Translations under genes and position numbers: made by a program
Notes under the pieces: model-generated
Told to the model about the DNA's origin: nothing
The model's input: only the letters and a program-made list of their open reading frames with translations
Database searches by the model: none
Source of the DNA: Syngnathus acus
Taxonomy: Eukaryota > Chordata > Actinopteri > Syngnathiformes > Syngnathidae
DNA length: 64,000 nt
NCBI RefSeq assembly: GCF_901709675.1
Contig: NC_051087.1
Span: 2,376,001-2,440,000 of the forward strand
Direction of reading: 5' to 3'
Part shown: piece by piece, positions 21,601 through 29,830 of the stretch
Position numbering within the stretch: the stretch's first letter is position 1
Layout: each line of letters opens with the position of its first letter

Positions 21601-23122
21601 TTTGACATTTAGCATATACATAAGCACATAATGTTGATCCACCATATTGGACCTTGGTAAATTTTTTAAATATATTAAAATTAAAAGATGGAAAGAAAAA
21701 AAAATCTAAACACAAAGCGGAGCTTAAAATGGCTGTCCAAATTGCAGGCCTTCCGGTGTGATTGCGTAATAGCCATTCCCTATCGCACAGAGGCCGCCCG
21801 TCTCCCACTTTTCGAGTCCCTGCTCATCTCCCAAAGCCAAATGACCGGCAGCTCCAGACGGACTCCTCCTTCCCCCCCCCTCCCTGCTGTTTTTCTACTT
21901 TACTTTTCATTCTCTATTTCTGTTCCTCTGCTTTTCAGGTTTTCAGTTCTCGGAAGAAATCTGCTTTATTTATTTTTTTGAATGTCTTTGAATGCGCCGT
22001 GAAGTCGTTTTAACCCTTTTGTTGGCCTTTTCCAGCCACTCACCACCTTCCTTGCTGCGCCGTAATCCCTCGAGTTCTTCATTTCTTTGCCTTCATTTGT
22101 TTTACCTGCTCTTCTCCTCTTTCCTCCGCCGCCCCCTTCCTCCTGCTTTTTTTTCTTTCCTTTTGCGTAGAGAGGAGTCCTTCTACTGCACGGTCCCCAT
22201 CACCCCCATAAAGAGGGAGGTGGAGGAACTTGACACCGTAGAGGAGGTGAGCAGGGTTGCAAGGCTGGAACTTGCCACGGCCACCATTTGGGTGTTTGTT
22301 GGATCTTGAAGTGGATTTTTTTTCTTTTTAATTGTGATCGGCGGTTTTAGCTGCACGTCTGTTGGTTGGTCGGATTAGTCACCATCTTAGTTCTAATCAC
22401 TCCACCCTACATGTTAGTTTTCAAATTAACACAAGGGCAAGGTCTGAATATGTCGCGTGCTGTCACAATGGCGCAAATGTCATTGTAATTGTTAGACTGC
22501 AAATGATTTAATAAAAAAATCTAAATGATCCTAATATTACAAATCACATTCCACACATTTTCTATTTGTAGTTACAATGGAACAACCAAATCTGTTTAAC
22601 TTAATTGTGTAATTTAGAGCAATTTTATGCTCAAATTTCTCAACAAAACAATTTTTTGTTGTTATTGTGACAGCACCAGAGTGAGTTTTCCATCACTGTA
22701 ATTGCCTTTTTCCCTCTCGTCTATCAATCAGACTATCTTTTTTTTTTAATTGTGGCTACAGAGCACAAAGCTGGGCCCACCGATGACGGTCGACGGCGGG
22801 AGTAGCCCCATGGTGAAGCCTAAAGGAGACAAGCAGGTGGAGTACTTGGATTTGGACCTGGACTCCGGCAAGTCCACTCCACCTCGGAAGGTAGGTGGTG
22901 TTTATGTATATGTATATATATATTTTTTTATCTCTGTGCTCACCCCCCTCTTTCCTATTTCAGATGAAGAGCAACGGCTCCGGCATGGCGGCATCAGATG
23001 AGCGCGTGGACTACGTGGTCGTGGACCAGCAACGTACGCAAGCCCTCAAGAGCACCCGCGAGGCCTGGAACGACGGCCGCCAATCCACCGAGACGGACAC
23101 GGCAACCAAAGGAGCCAAGTGA
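625..23122 (+). CDS. gab1: GRB2-associated-binding protein 1 (Gab1), 14 coding exons
   Basis: Gab1 is a cytoplasmic docking protein phosphorylated downstream of receptor tyrosine kinases such as MET and EGFR; it recruits PI3K p85, SHP2, CRK, PLC-gamma and GRB2. The exons are 625-696, 16451-16579, 16673-16838, 17299-17530, 17609-17701, 17929-18166, 18223-18643, 18783-18877, 18986-19286, 20744-20837, 21380-21509, 22175-22246, 22762-22890 and 22964-23122. Together they give 2331 nt, or 776 residues plus a stop, with all junction phases compatible. Visible parts are the PH domain (about residues 5-118), a run of YxxP motifs (roughly 290-460), the [11 protein letters not shown]2 SH3 site (387-394), YVPM at 502 and 527, the MET-binding core [10 protein letters not shown] and the RNLKPDRK second GRB2 site in exon 9, YVAM at 643, VEYLDL at 709 and VDYVVV at 741. 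Human Gab1 is 694 or 724 residues; the excess here comes mainly from exons 5 and 12. The ATG opens [20 protein letters not shown], as in vertebrate Gab1. GAB2 and GAB3 fit less well because the C-terminal VDYVVVDQQ and MET-binding region are Gab1-specific. Confidence 0.97.
1449..1503. repeat. diverged direct repeat, copy 1
   Basis: It runs GTTAGCC...CTCTGAGCCAAGCAAAGATG through ACAAGCTGGCAGGC and GCGTC; a closely similar segment occurs at 1992-2052. Similarity is roughly 85% by eye over 55-60 bases. Confidence 0.6.
1992..2052. repeat. diverged direct repeat, copy 2
   Basis: Partner of 1449-1503, about 540 bases downstream in the same orientation. It shares GTTAGCC, CAAAGATGACAAGCT, GGCAGGC and GCGTC, with small insertions. 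Confidence 0.6.
7209..7308. repeat. (GATG)n microsatellite, about 25 units
   Basis: This is an uninterrupted tetranucleotide array of about 100 bases. It creates artificial open frames on both strands (Met-Asp-Gly-Trp and Ile-His-Pro-Ser repeats) that are not genes. The same motif forms the tail of the SINE at 27665-28031, so it may mark an old SINE tail, although no SINE body is recognisable upstream. Confidence 0.97.
8815..9070. mobile_element. LINE-like retrotransposon fragment
   Basis: The stretch begins with a (TCCG/TCCA)n run and continues with phrases typical of a very common fish interspersed repeat (ACTTCCATCTCCCTAAG, CAGACGGGAGACACGGTCTC, AACACCTCACTAGGGA). The reverse strand would encode a decayed protein fragment. 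Family assignment is from memory of such repeats and is only approximate. Confidence 0.5.
16310..16345. mobile_element. short mariner-like repeat remnant
   Basis: GGGTGTGCACACTTTTGCAA is shared in diverged form with 61618-61640 and 61733-61755, where more of the element survives. It lies about 110 bases before gab1 exon 2. Confidence 0.4.
16451..16579 (+). CDS. gab1: gab1 coding exon 2: PH domain
   Basis: The acceptor is TTTTTTGCAG and the 43 codons begin [16 protein letters not shown], the second strand of the PH domain with its basic phosphoinositide-binding residues. The exon ends at LCEQ before GTACAT and is phase 0 at both ends. Confidence 0.97.
16673..16838 (+). CDS. gab1: gab1 coding exon 3: end of the PH domain
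   Basis: The exon begins [10 protein letters not shown] and includes FYLVAD and the C-terminal PH helix with its invariant tryptophan ([16 protein letters not shown]). It ends in phase 1 before GTACGG. Confidence 0.96.
16839..17298 (+). other. gab1: gab1 intron 3
   Basis: A 460-bp intron with no gene and no clear repeat. The 3' end has closely spaced AGs, of which the first is used by the frame. Confidence 0.8.
17299..17530 (+). CDS. gab1: gab1 coding exon 4: linker after the PH domain
   Basis: Of two adjacent AG acceptors (17298 and 17300), only the first keeps the frame. The exon encodes an alanine/proline-rich, poorly conserved linker, then VPPPYQPV and [18 protein letters not shown], which matches the human PPPYQ and EDPQDYLLLINCQSKKPE segments. 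It ends in phase 2. The exon is very GC-rich and has a run of alanine codons. Confidence 0.93.
17609..17701 (+). CDS. gab1: gab1 coding exon 5: 31-codon exon that can be skipped in frame
   Basis: The acceptor is CCGCGTAG, with 93 nt in phase 2-2, then the strong donor GTGAGT at 17702. It encodes [20 protein letters not shown] and following residues. Joining exon 4 directly to exon 6 also keeps the frame and reproduces the shorter human form (an Arg codon bridges the join). Its size is close to the 30-residue difference between the two human isoforms. I infer an alternatively spliced cassette. Confidence 0.8.
17929..18166 (+). CDS. gab1: gab1 coding exon 6: TSSETD region with YDSP and YHLP motifs
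   Basis: The acceptor is CCTCTCAG. It encodes [18 protein letters not shown], matching the human segment closely, then a serine-rich stretch with LYDSPPSR and [10 protein letters not shown]. Two YxxP motifs are candidate CRK/PLC-gamma SH2 sites. It ends in phase 0 before GTAGGC. Confidence 0.95.
18223..18643 (+). CDS. gab1: gab1 coding exon 7: YxxP cluster and first GRB2 site
   Basis: This is the largest exon (421 nt). It contains [32 protein letters not shown] (the atypical GRB2 C-SH3 site), [15 protein letters not shown] and [13 protein letters not shown]. It ends in phase 1 before GTTTGC. The 139-bp intron that follows carries a long G tract. Confidence 0.96.
18783..18877 (+). CDS. gab1: gab1 coding exon 8: [13 protein letters not shown]
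   Basis: The acceptor is TTCTTTTAG. It encodes [19 protein letters not shown], equivalent to the conserved human [13 protein letters not shown] segment. It ends in phase 0 before GTGAGT. Confidence 0.94.
18986..19286 (+). CDS. gab1: gab1 coding exon 9: two YVPM motifs and MET-binding region
   Basis: It contains [10 protein letters not shown] and [19 protein letters not shown], then [20 protein letters not shown] (the MET-binding motif in the human protein) and [13 protein letters not shown], which carries the RxxK GRB2 C-SH3 site. It ends in phase 1 before GTAGGC. Confidence 0.97.
19287..20743 (+). other. gab1: gab1 intron 9
   Basis: 1457 bp with poly-A and poly-T tracts (about 20028-20038 and 20139-20151). 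No coding exon or defined mobile element is recognised. Confidence 0.75.
20744..20837 (+). CDS. gab1: gab1 coding exon 10
   Basis: The acceptor is CGTTTCAG. It encodes [20 protein letters not shown] and [12 protein letters not shown], matching human [13 protein letters not shown] and VRSPITRSFARD. It ends in phase 2 before GTAAGT. Confidence 0.95.
21380..21509 (+). CDS. gab1: gab1 coding exon 11: third YxxM motif
   Basis: Using the acceptor GCCGCCCAG, the join reads [13 protein letters not shown], which fits human ARDSSRFPMSPRP. A second in-frame acceptor nine bases on (CTCTCTAG, exon from 21389) would drop three residues. The exon carries DSDENYVAM, equivalent to human YVPM at Y589. It ends in phase 0 before GTATGT. 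Confidence 0.92.
22175..22246 (+). CDS. gab1: gab1 candidate exon 12: 24 codons not recognised in mammalian Gab1
   Basis: An open segment reading [20 protein letters not shown]... lies after a long pyrimidine tract and before a good donor (GTGAGC). Only the third of three clustered AGs (ending 22174) gives a phase 0 start; the segment is then 72 nt and phase 0-0. I do not recognise a human counterpart, so it is either a fish exon, a cassette, or an intronic open frame. Acidic residues and a FYCTVP tyrosine motif suit Gab1. It can be skipped without changing the frame. Confidence 0.55.
22762..22890 (+). CDS. gab1: gab1 coding exon 13: first SHP2-binding tyrosine
   Basis: It encodes [20 protein letters not shown] and [19 protein letters not shown] matches the human Y627 site bound by an SHP2 SH2 domain. 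It is phase 0 at both ends, with a GTAGGT donor. Confidence 0.97.
22964..23122 (+). CDS. gab1: gab1 coding exon 14: second SHP2-binding tyrosine and stop
   Basis: It begins [20 protein letters not shown] and ends with the conserved [14 protein letters not shown] tail and TGA. VDYVVV is the human Y659 equivalent, paired with the exon 13 site for two-handed SHP2 binding. Confidence 0.97.
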   Translation: MKSNGSGMAASDERVDYVVVDQQRTQALKSTREAWNDGRQSTETDTATKGAK

Positions 23123-24100
23123 CCTTTTTTTTTTGTGTGTGTGTGGTTATCACAACCGAACTCCACGCCCTTCGCGGCATTTCCGTAACCACTCCGCCAT
23201 CTTCTGGTTTTTGCACTGCCGGCGGGATTTTGCGGAAGTCGGGGGAACGAGCGGACCGGCCACGATCGTTCGTCAATTCTTACTAGCAGGGGTTTCTGTC
23301 ACCACTAGTTGAAAGACGCTCGTCGTAAACAGCGGCGGGAAAATGAGCGGCGTCAAAAAGACGGAACTTGTCAACCGGTGCTTCGGTTTGAGTTTCGCTT
23401 GCGGTCGGAGTCCGTCGACGTGTACAAAAAGTGTTATGTATATACATCGGAAGACGTGTTCTTTTTATTTGTTCAGAATATTTAGCATGTTTGACTCGGA
23501 AGGTGCGCAGATTCTGCAGGGTAGAATCCTGCTGGTATGGTGACGACGCACCCGTCCGTCGTCCATCATGGCGATGAGCGGACGCATTCACTGTGAGCTT
23601 TTACAACATCGCCGACACTTTTTTTTTTCTATAAGTTATGCGAAAGGTATCAAATAAGTTCCGAGCGTCGAAATCAGGTACGCGTACTAATGACCTGTAA
23701 AAGTCATCACTAATTTATTTGAGCGTCGTATTCTCTGTACGTAGAATGTTTCCACGGTCCATTCGCCTCATTTCTGAACCCTCTTCGGTTTATTTCAGAC
23801 TGGTTACTATCGTCAGGGACACAAAATGGCCTTACTAACCTGTGAAATATCCCAAAAGTGTGCTGTCTAAGCTGTACATATTTTTTGCCATTGATGAAAT
23901 TTAACATGTACCTTTTTTTAGAAAACAAAAACGTGCCTACTAAAAAAAAAAAAAACGCCTTCATTGGATTTTTTTGTTCCCCCCGCAGTATCTTTGTGAT
24001 TATGGGATGCCAAGTGGATGACATCTTTTTTTAATCTTGCAAGAAAAATGTACAAATTTCCAAGTGGACTAAATAAAATTCAAAGTCAAGTGTGTGTGCT
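23123..24100 (+). other. gab1: gab1 3' untranslated region
   Basis: There is no coding frame of note after the TGA. The stretch contains poly-T and poly-A runs and a first usable polyadenylation signal at 24072 with a GT-rich stretch just after it. A second AATAAA at 24426-24431 would extend the UTR by about 350 bases. Confidence 0.6.
24072..24077 (+). terminator. gab1: candidate gab1 polyadenylation signal AATAAA
   Basis: This hexamer lies about 950 bases after the stop, with GTGTGTGCTGTTTGTGTTG starting about 15-20 bases later, a typical GU-rich downstream element. A further AATAAA at 24426 is the alternative. Confidence 0.5.
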
Positions 24101-25359
24101 GTTTGTGTTGATAAATGTACTTTTCACACAGTTTGGACGGCTACCACAAACCATCATATTTATTATTAATATCGTATTATTCTCTACATGTTTTATCAGA
24201 CATGACCACTAGATAGCGCTGTAGTTTGCAGAACTGAACACCGCCTTTGTTGCTGCTCTTGGAATGCTCCTCCTCCAGGCTGAAATGTAAATACGACTCG
24301 AACTCTTACCGATACGATTACTTTGACTTTCTTAATGGTTCAACTATATCACATCTGCATTTTGCTGTGTCATGTCTGCAGGCTCGACCGTGCTCATTAT
24401 AATTTAATGCTAGACTGCACCCAATAATAAAACTGCAGTCTAATGCCATTTACGTCGATGCGTTGACCTTAAAAAAATGCAAAAGAGCTGCGAAAATTAG
24501 GCTTTAAAAAGGAATCAAAATTTATGCCAAAATAATTTGAAATGATTTCAAAATGCCAGAACACTTGTGACCTCCAGGTGGCGATAATGTCCACCATCTT
24601 CAGTTTCTTTGCAACGATGCACCCGATTACAACGCTTCTTCCGTTGACAATTAAGTCCCATGAAAACAGCATGTAAATATAAATAAAGACAGAAAACGGA
24701 TGAAAAAGCAGCCATATGCTAAGCTGTCACGCTCTCATCTAACAAAGTGACGCCAAATGTTTAGCAATTCCATTTGAGCGATCCGCAGGGGAACCGCGGG
24801 ACATCATAGTCCAATCTGCTCTATGTAGCTAAAGTGACGGAGACATCTGCGTTAATCACGTTTGCTTTGTGGGGACCTTGCCAAGAAAAAAAAAAAAAAA
24901 AAAATGACGGCTCCAGGAAGGATACGCAGTAACAAAGAAATGCGAGATTAGAAAGTGTGCACTGTTGTTTTTTTGGGGGCATTTATTAACATCAGACTTT
25001 AAAAAAAAAAAAATCTAAAACAGAATGAGCATAAAGTTGTGCCATCATGTCACTGCTATGATTGTTTTACTTATTAATAACCTTGCAAATCTGATAATTG
25101 TTCCTTTGGGAGTCTGAAATGAGATTTGGACTACGTTTAGTTAAAAAAAAAAAAAAAAAAAAAAAAGCTCGATATGATTACTCGATTTTTCAAACACTAG
25201 GCGAGAAAATTTGATAATCCATTTGTGGTCGATTAATCGATCAATTTTCACACCTCTCGCGACATCACCAGCAAAGATTGATGATTAGTTTTAAAACAAA
25301 CTCCTCCTACTGCTTGATGAAGAGCGCCGATAACCAGTCAGCAGCATTTGGCTTGTCTT

Positions 25360-25560
25360 GTTTTAATGCATTTCCACGACGCGTTAATGGAGACCACGAC
25401 GCCGGCGCCGAGAACAAAGGTCCCTCCAGAGGCCCATTTGCCCTGCATGGCCTAATTGGGCTGCGTTGCGCCGTGGCCAATTGATGCGTCCTCTGCCGAG
25501 GACACTTGGAACCAGACCAGAACTAATACTAATTAATGCTCAGCTAACGACCCGTCGTAA
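25360..25560. promoter_or_regulatory. candidate conserved non-coding element
   Basis: A non-repetitive, GC-balanced island in AT-rich surroundings. It contains CCTAATTGG, CCAATTG and ACTAATTAATGC homeodomain-like sites and no open frame of note. Composition and motif density are the only evidence; conservation was not tested. Confidence 0.25.
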
Positions 25561-27149
25561 AGAATGGTTCCGGTTTCTCTTTTTATGAGCTGCTCGGTGG
25601 AGAGCAACTATTTTCATCGTCGAATCATCTTTCACGCTATACTACAATTCAGGTCATTGCTACAATTATATTTTTGTTACGTGTTCCATGAGTGACTCTA
25701 GTCATCTGCTCTCCTGGAAAGAACCACTTCCAGGATTTCAACTTGACTTGGCATCATGAGCCACATCCCTTGACGATGCTAAGCAGTTGGCACCAGCTAG
25801 ATGACTTGACTTTTCTGTTTTTTTAATCCCGCCAATGTTTACGTTTGCCCGTGATTTGAACTCGGCTTTACCTGCCTTTTATTCATTTACTGCACCGGCT
25901 TGAAAGTGGTCGTGCTCGACTCATTGGTCGTCTTTGCAAAGTGGAAAACAATAGGTCGCCAGTTTACAATTAGAAATTCCTCCAGGATTATTTTTTAATG
26001 AAGAATTCATAATCAAAGTAACACTTTTGAGACAAAACTTATTATGGGAAAAACGTTTTTAAATTAATATTATTTTTTAGAAATCAGAGTCTTGCCTAGG
26101 ACTGAAGCGCATCCAAACAATATTACAGCAATGACCAAATACGTGCTTATTCAACCAAAACCGTTTGAGACCAAAAACAGCAGTTAGCCCCTTTGCCCCA
26201 GGCTCACCTTTTTTTTTTTTTGTCAAATATGCAATCAGCAGCCAAATGGGATATTTACTTTCAAATGACATCCCTGGCGATAACCTCGCCAAAGTGTTCT
26301 GTTAAAGCACTTTAATGAGCTTCCCGTGGCGTTTCCTCAGCTGCGGCGTTGGCATTTGGAACCGTACCACTTTAATGAAGACAAACTTGTCTGCCCTGCT
26401 CTAAAATTTTAAAATGGAGGGGGAAAAAACACCTATGGGACGTCTGGGAGATTCATTTAGCGCCTATTGATTAAAAAAAAAAAAAAAACTTTCCAGAGAG
26501 TGAGCATGTTGGAAAAGCCTTCGATTTTTCTCGCTAGGTAATAGTGTCCGTACTCACCAATGCGCAACTTCTATTTAAGTTGTATAATTGGCACTTTAAT
26601 ATTTTGTGGCTTATTTTAGAGATGGGGTGACCGCGTGGGCCGAGCGAAATTTGTTTGCAGATTTGTGCAAACTTTTCATCTTATAGCATTTCAAAATACT
26701 TAAAAAAATTATCTATTTTTTATGACCTAAACAACATTGGTTATTGATGAATTTTCTCTGCCATGATTCTTGTTTGGCATCTCTCATGCTGACATAAAAT
26801 CAAATGCCCCGTCAGGAAAAAATTCAAAGTATGACCTCATTCAGTCACGTTTACTCGTTACCATCGCAGACCGCGAATGCGATCGTCATCACGTAAGCGC
26901 TTCACTGCTCGTTATGGCGACCGGGGCCACCCTGTGCCCTGCTGTGGCTTTTATTTTACAAGAGTGTGCATCCAGCTGCGCTTCAGGCCAGCGCTGGAAA
27001 AAGTCAACGACGAAGCATCGTTTAGAAAATGGAACACGGTCGCTGCTCGCCTCAAGAGGAACTGAACTGAAATGAACTGGCTGCGAGGTTTTAACGAAAA
27101 GCTGAGGTCTGGATTATCAAATGGTGTTCATGTGACCAAAGTAGAGTGC

Positions 27150-27190
27150 CGGATTTGGCCCGCGGGCCTTGAGTTTGGTACATTTCCAAC
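27150..27190. mobile_element. hAT-like terminal remnant
   Basis: TTTGGCCCGCGGGCCTTGAG and TTTGGTACA resemble the end of a widespread fish hAT-type element (its ends read GTGTCAAACTCAAGGCC on the other strand). A second remnant with a fuller match is at 53118-53190. Confidence 0.45.
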
Positions 27191-27664
27191 CATAAAGATT
27201 GCATAAGCCTTCGGTCATAAATGTATATCTTAACACAACGTTTAAGTTTATGGCGCTAAAGTGAAAGTCGTACACGCGACCGAGTCCATTGGAGACGAGC
27301 GAGCGGCGAGCGCTTGTCTATTAGCGGCAGATTTAGGGCCGTCGCTCCGCAAGCGTAACGCGTCCAAGCGGCCATCAAAGTGAGAAAGTGCTCGTTGGCG
27401 CTGAGATAAAACCTGCTCGCCGTGAGATGGATGTGCCGCGCCGTCGCCTCAGCCCCGCCTTTTAGTTTCTTTGCGAGGTGGCTGAAGGTTTGGCTTCCGA
27501 CGCTCCATTGCGTGTTGCTGGGTTCTGTGTTAAAGACCGCAATGGATAACGAATCTTCGAATCGCTGCGTGAAAAGATCGAATTACTGTGGAAATATGGT
27601 GGCAATCCCGTTTTTTCAGATTTCAAACTAAATTATAAGAAAATTACAATAAAAAATATAAAAG

Positions 27665-28031
27665 TGGGCGGCTCGGTGGTGCACTGGGTAGCACGTCCGC
27701 CTCACAGTTAGGAGGGTGCGGGTTCGATTCCACCTCCGGCCCTCCCTGTGTGGAGTTTGCATGTTCTCCCCGGGCCCGCGTGGGTTTTCTCCGGGCACTC
27801 CGGTTTCCTCCCACATCCCAAAAACATGCTTGGTAGGCTGATTGAGCGCTCCAAATTGTCCCTAGGTGTGAGTGCGAGTGCGAATGGTTGTTTGTCTCTG
27901 TGTGCCCTGCGATTGGCTGGCAACCGGTTCAGGGTGTCCCCCGCCTACTGCCCGATGACGCTGGGATAGGCTCCAGCACGCCCGCGACCCCCGTGGGGAC
28001 TGAGCGGTACAGAAGATGGATGGATGGATGG
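27665..28031 (+). mobile_element. tRNA-derived SINE with 12-bp target duplication
   Basis: The head carries a tRNA-like promoter (B-box GGTTCGATTCC at about 27721). The body has TTTGCATGTTCTCCCC, GGTTTCCTCCCACATCCC and GCGATTGGCTGGCAACC, and the element ends in (GATG)n. The direct repeat AATATAAAAGTG flanks it exactly, at 27655-27666 and 28032-28043, the mark of a fairly recent insertion. A shorter, internally deleted relative sits at 55914-56184. Confidence 0.85.
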
Positions 28032-29479
28032 AATATAAAAGTGTTAAAAGCCCGCTAATAAATTGTAGGATTCCGTTTTTTCGGTTGTAGTCACAATATC
28101 CCGTCTTGGCTGCTGAATAGCGCCACTGAGGTGGACAAGGGTACTGCAGGACAATTTGTCTGACACAACACAACGATTATCTTTCATCATTTGTCCCGGC
28201 AATCTTTGCCAAACTGTTCTGCAAAAATGTAAATGCAAACATGGCACCATAACGGGGACACTTACACCATCCCCCGAGTCGACAAAGTACAAATCCCCCC
28301 CTCCCACCCTCATGAATACGCATGTTCTCATGGTTTATGAGGCCAAACCGCAACCGCGCTCATTCATAAACATCCAGGTGTTGTTAAAAATAGCACACAC
28401 ACCAGGGAGTCGATCCTCACCAGCTTCTTGCTGTTGTGTTTGCGCGGGATGGTATGCAGCACAGTCAATACTATTTCCATTTTTCCAATTAGTTTGTTGT
28501 TGCGGGACTCGACTGTATATGTCTCGAATAAGTTGTTGTTGTTCTGCTGCAACTTCCTGAAAAGCGCGTGAAGACCCATGCTAAATATACAGTTTCTCAA
28601 AAAGTCATTTTATTGTGAGAATAAAGTTGTCAAGAAAATAAATTCAAATGCAATTTGATTATTGGCTTAAGTATAATCTAATTTCCTGGAAAAATACAAC
28701 TTTCTCTGATTTAAAAGAATTGTTCTTGTAAAATGATGACCTTCCAGGAAAAACTTATTTACACTTAATCATATAAGTGACAATTCTCATATTATAAGTC
28801 AACATTGACTTTGAGTGTTTATGTATAAAAATTCCAGATGTCTAAAGTTTAATAATCATATGTAAGATAAAAGAATTGAAAGTGCAGTCCTATCGCTGAT
28901 TGGATCTACAACGCATTTCATTGCCGTGTTTGTCTTTGAAAAGGGGAACTTGCAAAAGTTTGTCACTTTTATTTCCCGTTCCGACATCCTCTTAAAAAAA
29001 AAAAAAAATCAACCTCCTTCCTTTTGTTTCTGCCAGTGTGCACATTTGTCATCAGGCTACTTTTTTTTATCTGATAGAAATAGATTGTGTCCTCTGTTCT
29101 TATTTGTCAGTGCTCTGAGTTTCTCTCTCTGGAAGTGCCCACTCTGGGCAACCACTCGCTTTTCAATATGTGACCTATTTGACCCTTTATTTATTTATTT
29201 ATTTATTTCACCAAAAAATTGGCTTGCTTTATAAATTCAGTTATACAGTTAGTTTTCATTATTATTATTATTTTTTACTGATTTCTTATTTTAGTTTGTA
29301 TAGGTTTTTGTGTTAGTTTGCTTCGATTTGTACTTGTATGACTGCTAAGTTTATTAAAAGCACCTCAAATGCATTACATTCCAATCCTATTTCCTTTCAT
29401 TTTAACAAACAATATTGTGCTGTGCTTCTTTTTGAGCTCTAAATAAGGGTCTTTTTATTTTTATTTTTTTTTCTCCCCC

Positions 29480-29830
29480 TAGCTTGAGGCAGAGAGCAGC
29501 ATCTCTGCAGACACTCATCCATACATAAACATATGGTATATTCCCTCTGTCATTGAAATTCATGAGGAGAGGAGGGAAAGAAAAAAAAAAAACCCGGCCA
29601 ATATTTCAAGAGCGGGCTCACAAGCGGCGGGCTATTTGTAAAAGCTGCTCAGATGAATACACATGAAACAAATGTTAACTCTGCTGACAGGCTATTAATA
29701 AAAAAGCCGCCGTGTTTGATTTAGAGCACAGGCCAGGGAATAAGGCCGAGGAGATAGCGGGGGATGGAAGCGGGCGAAGGGAGCTGATGCTTTATCTTGG
29801 GCTAACTCAAGGAAAACGACATTGTACCTA
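29480..29830. promoter_or_regulatory. candidate conserved non-coding element
   Basis: Complex, non-repetitive sequence, interrupted only by a short poly-A at 29579. It includes CATATGGTATATTCCC, GCTATTAATAAAAAAGCCGC and GCTGATGCTTTATCTTGGG. It lies between simpler AT-rich tracts and has no long open frame. Called on texture only. Confidence 0.25.

Larger units (their letters stand above)
20838..22761 (+). other. gab1: gab1 introns 10 to 12
   Basis: Introns of 542, 665 and 515 bp surround exons 11 and 12. Intron 11 ends in a long pyrimidine-rich tract (about 22025-22165) typical of a strong acceptor, which supports exon 12. No other gene is seen. Confidence 0.7.

Noticed and set aside
22171-22246. 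gab1 exon 12 starting at the first AG (TAG ending 22170)
   Set aside because: It would be 76 nt and shift the frame of the conserved downstream exons; the third AG gives a clean 72-nt exon.
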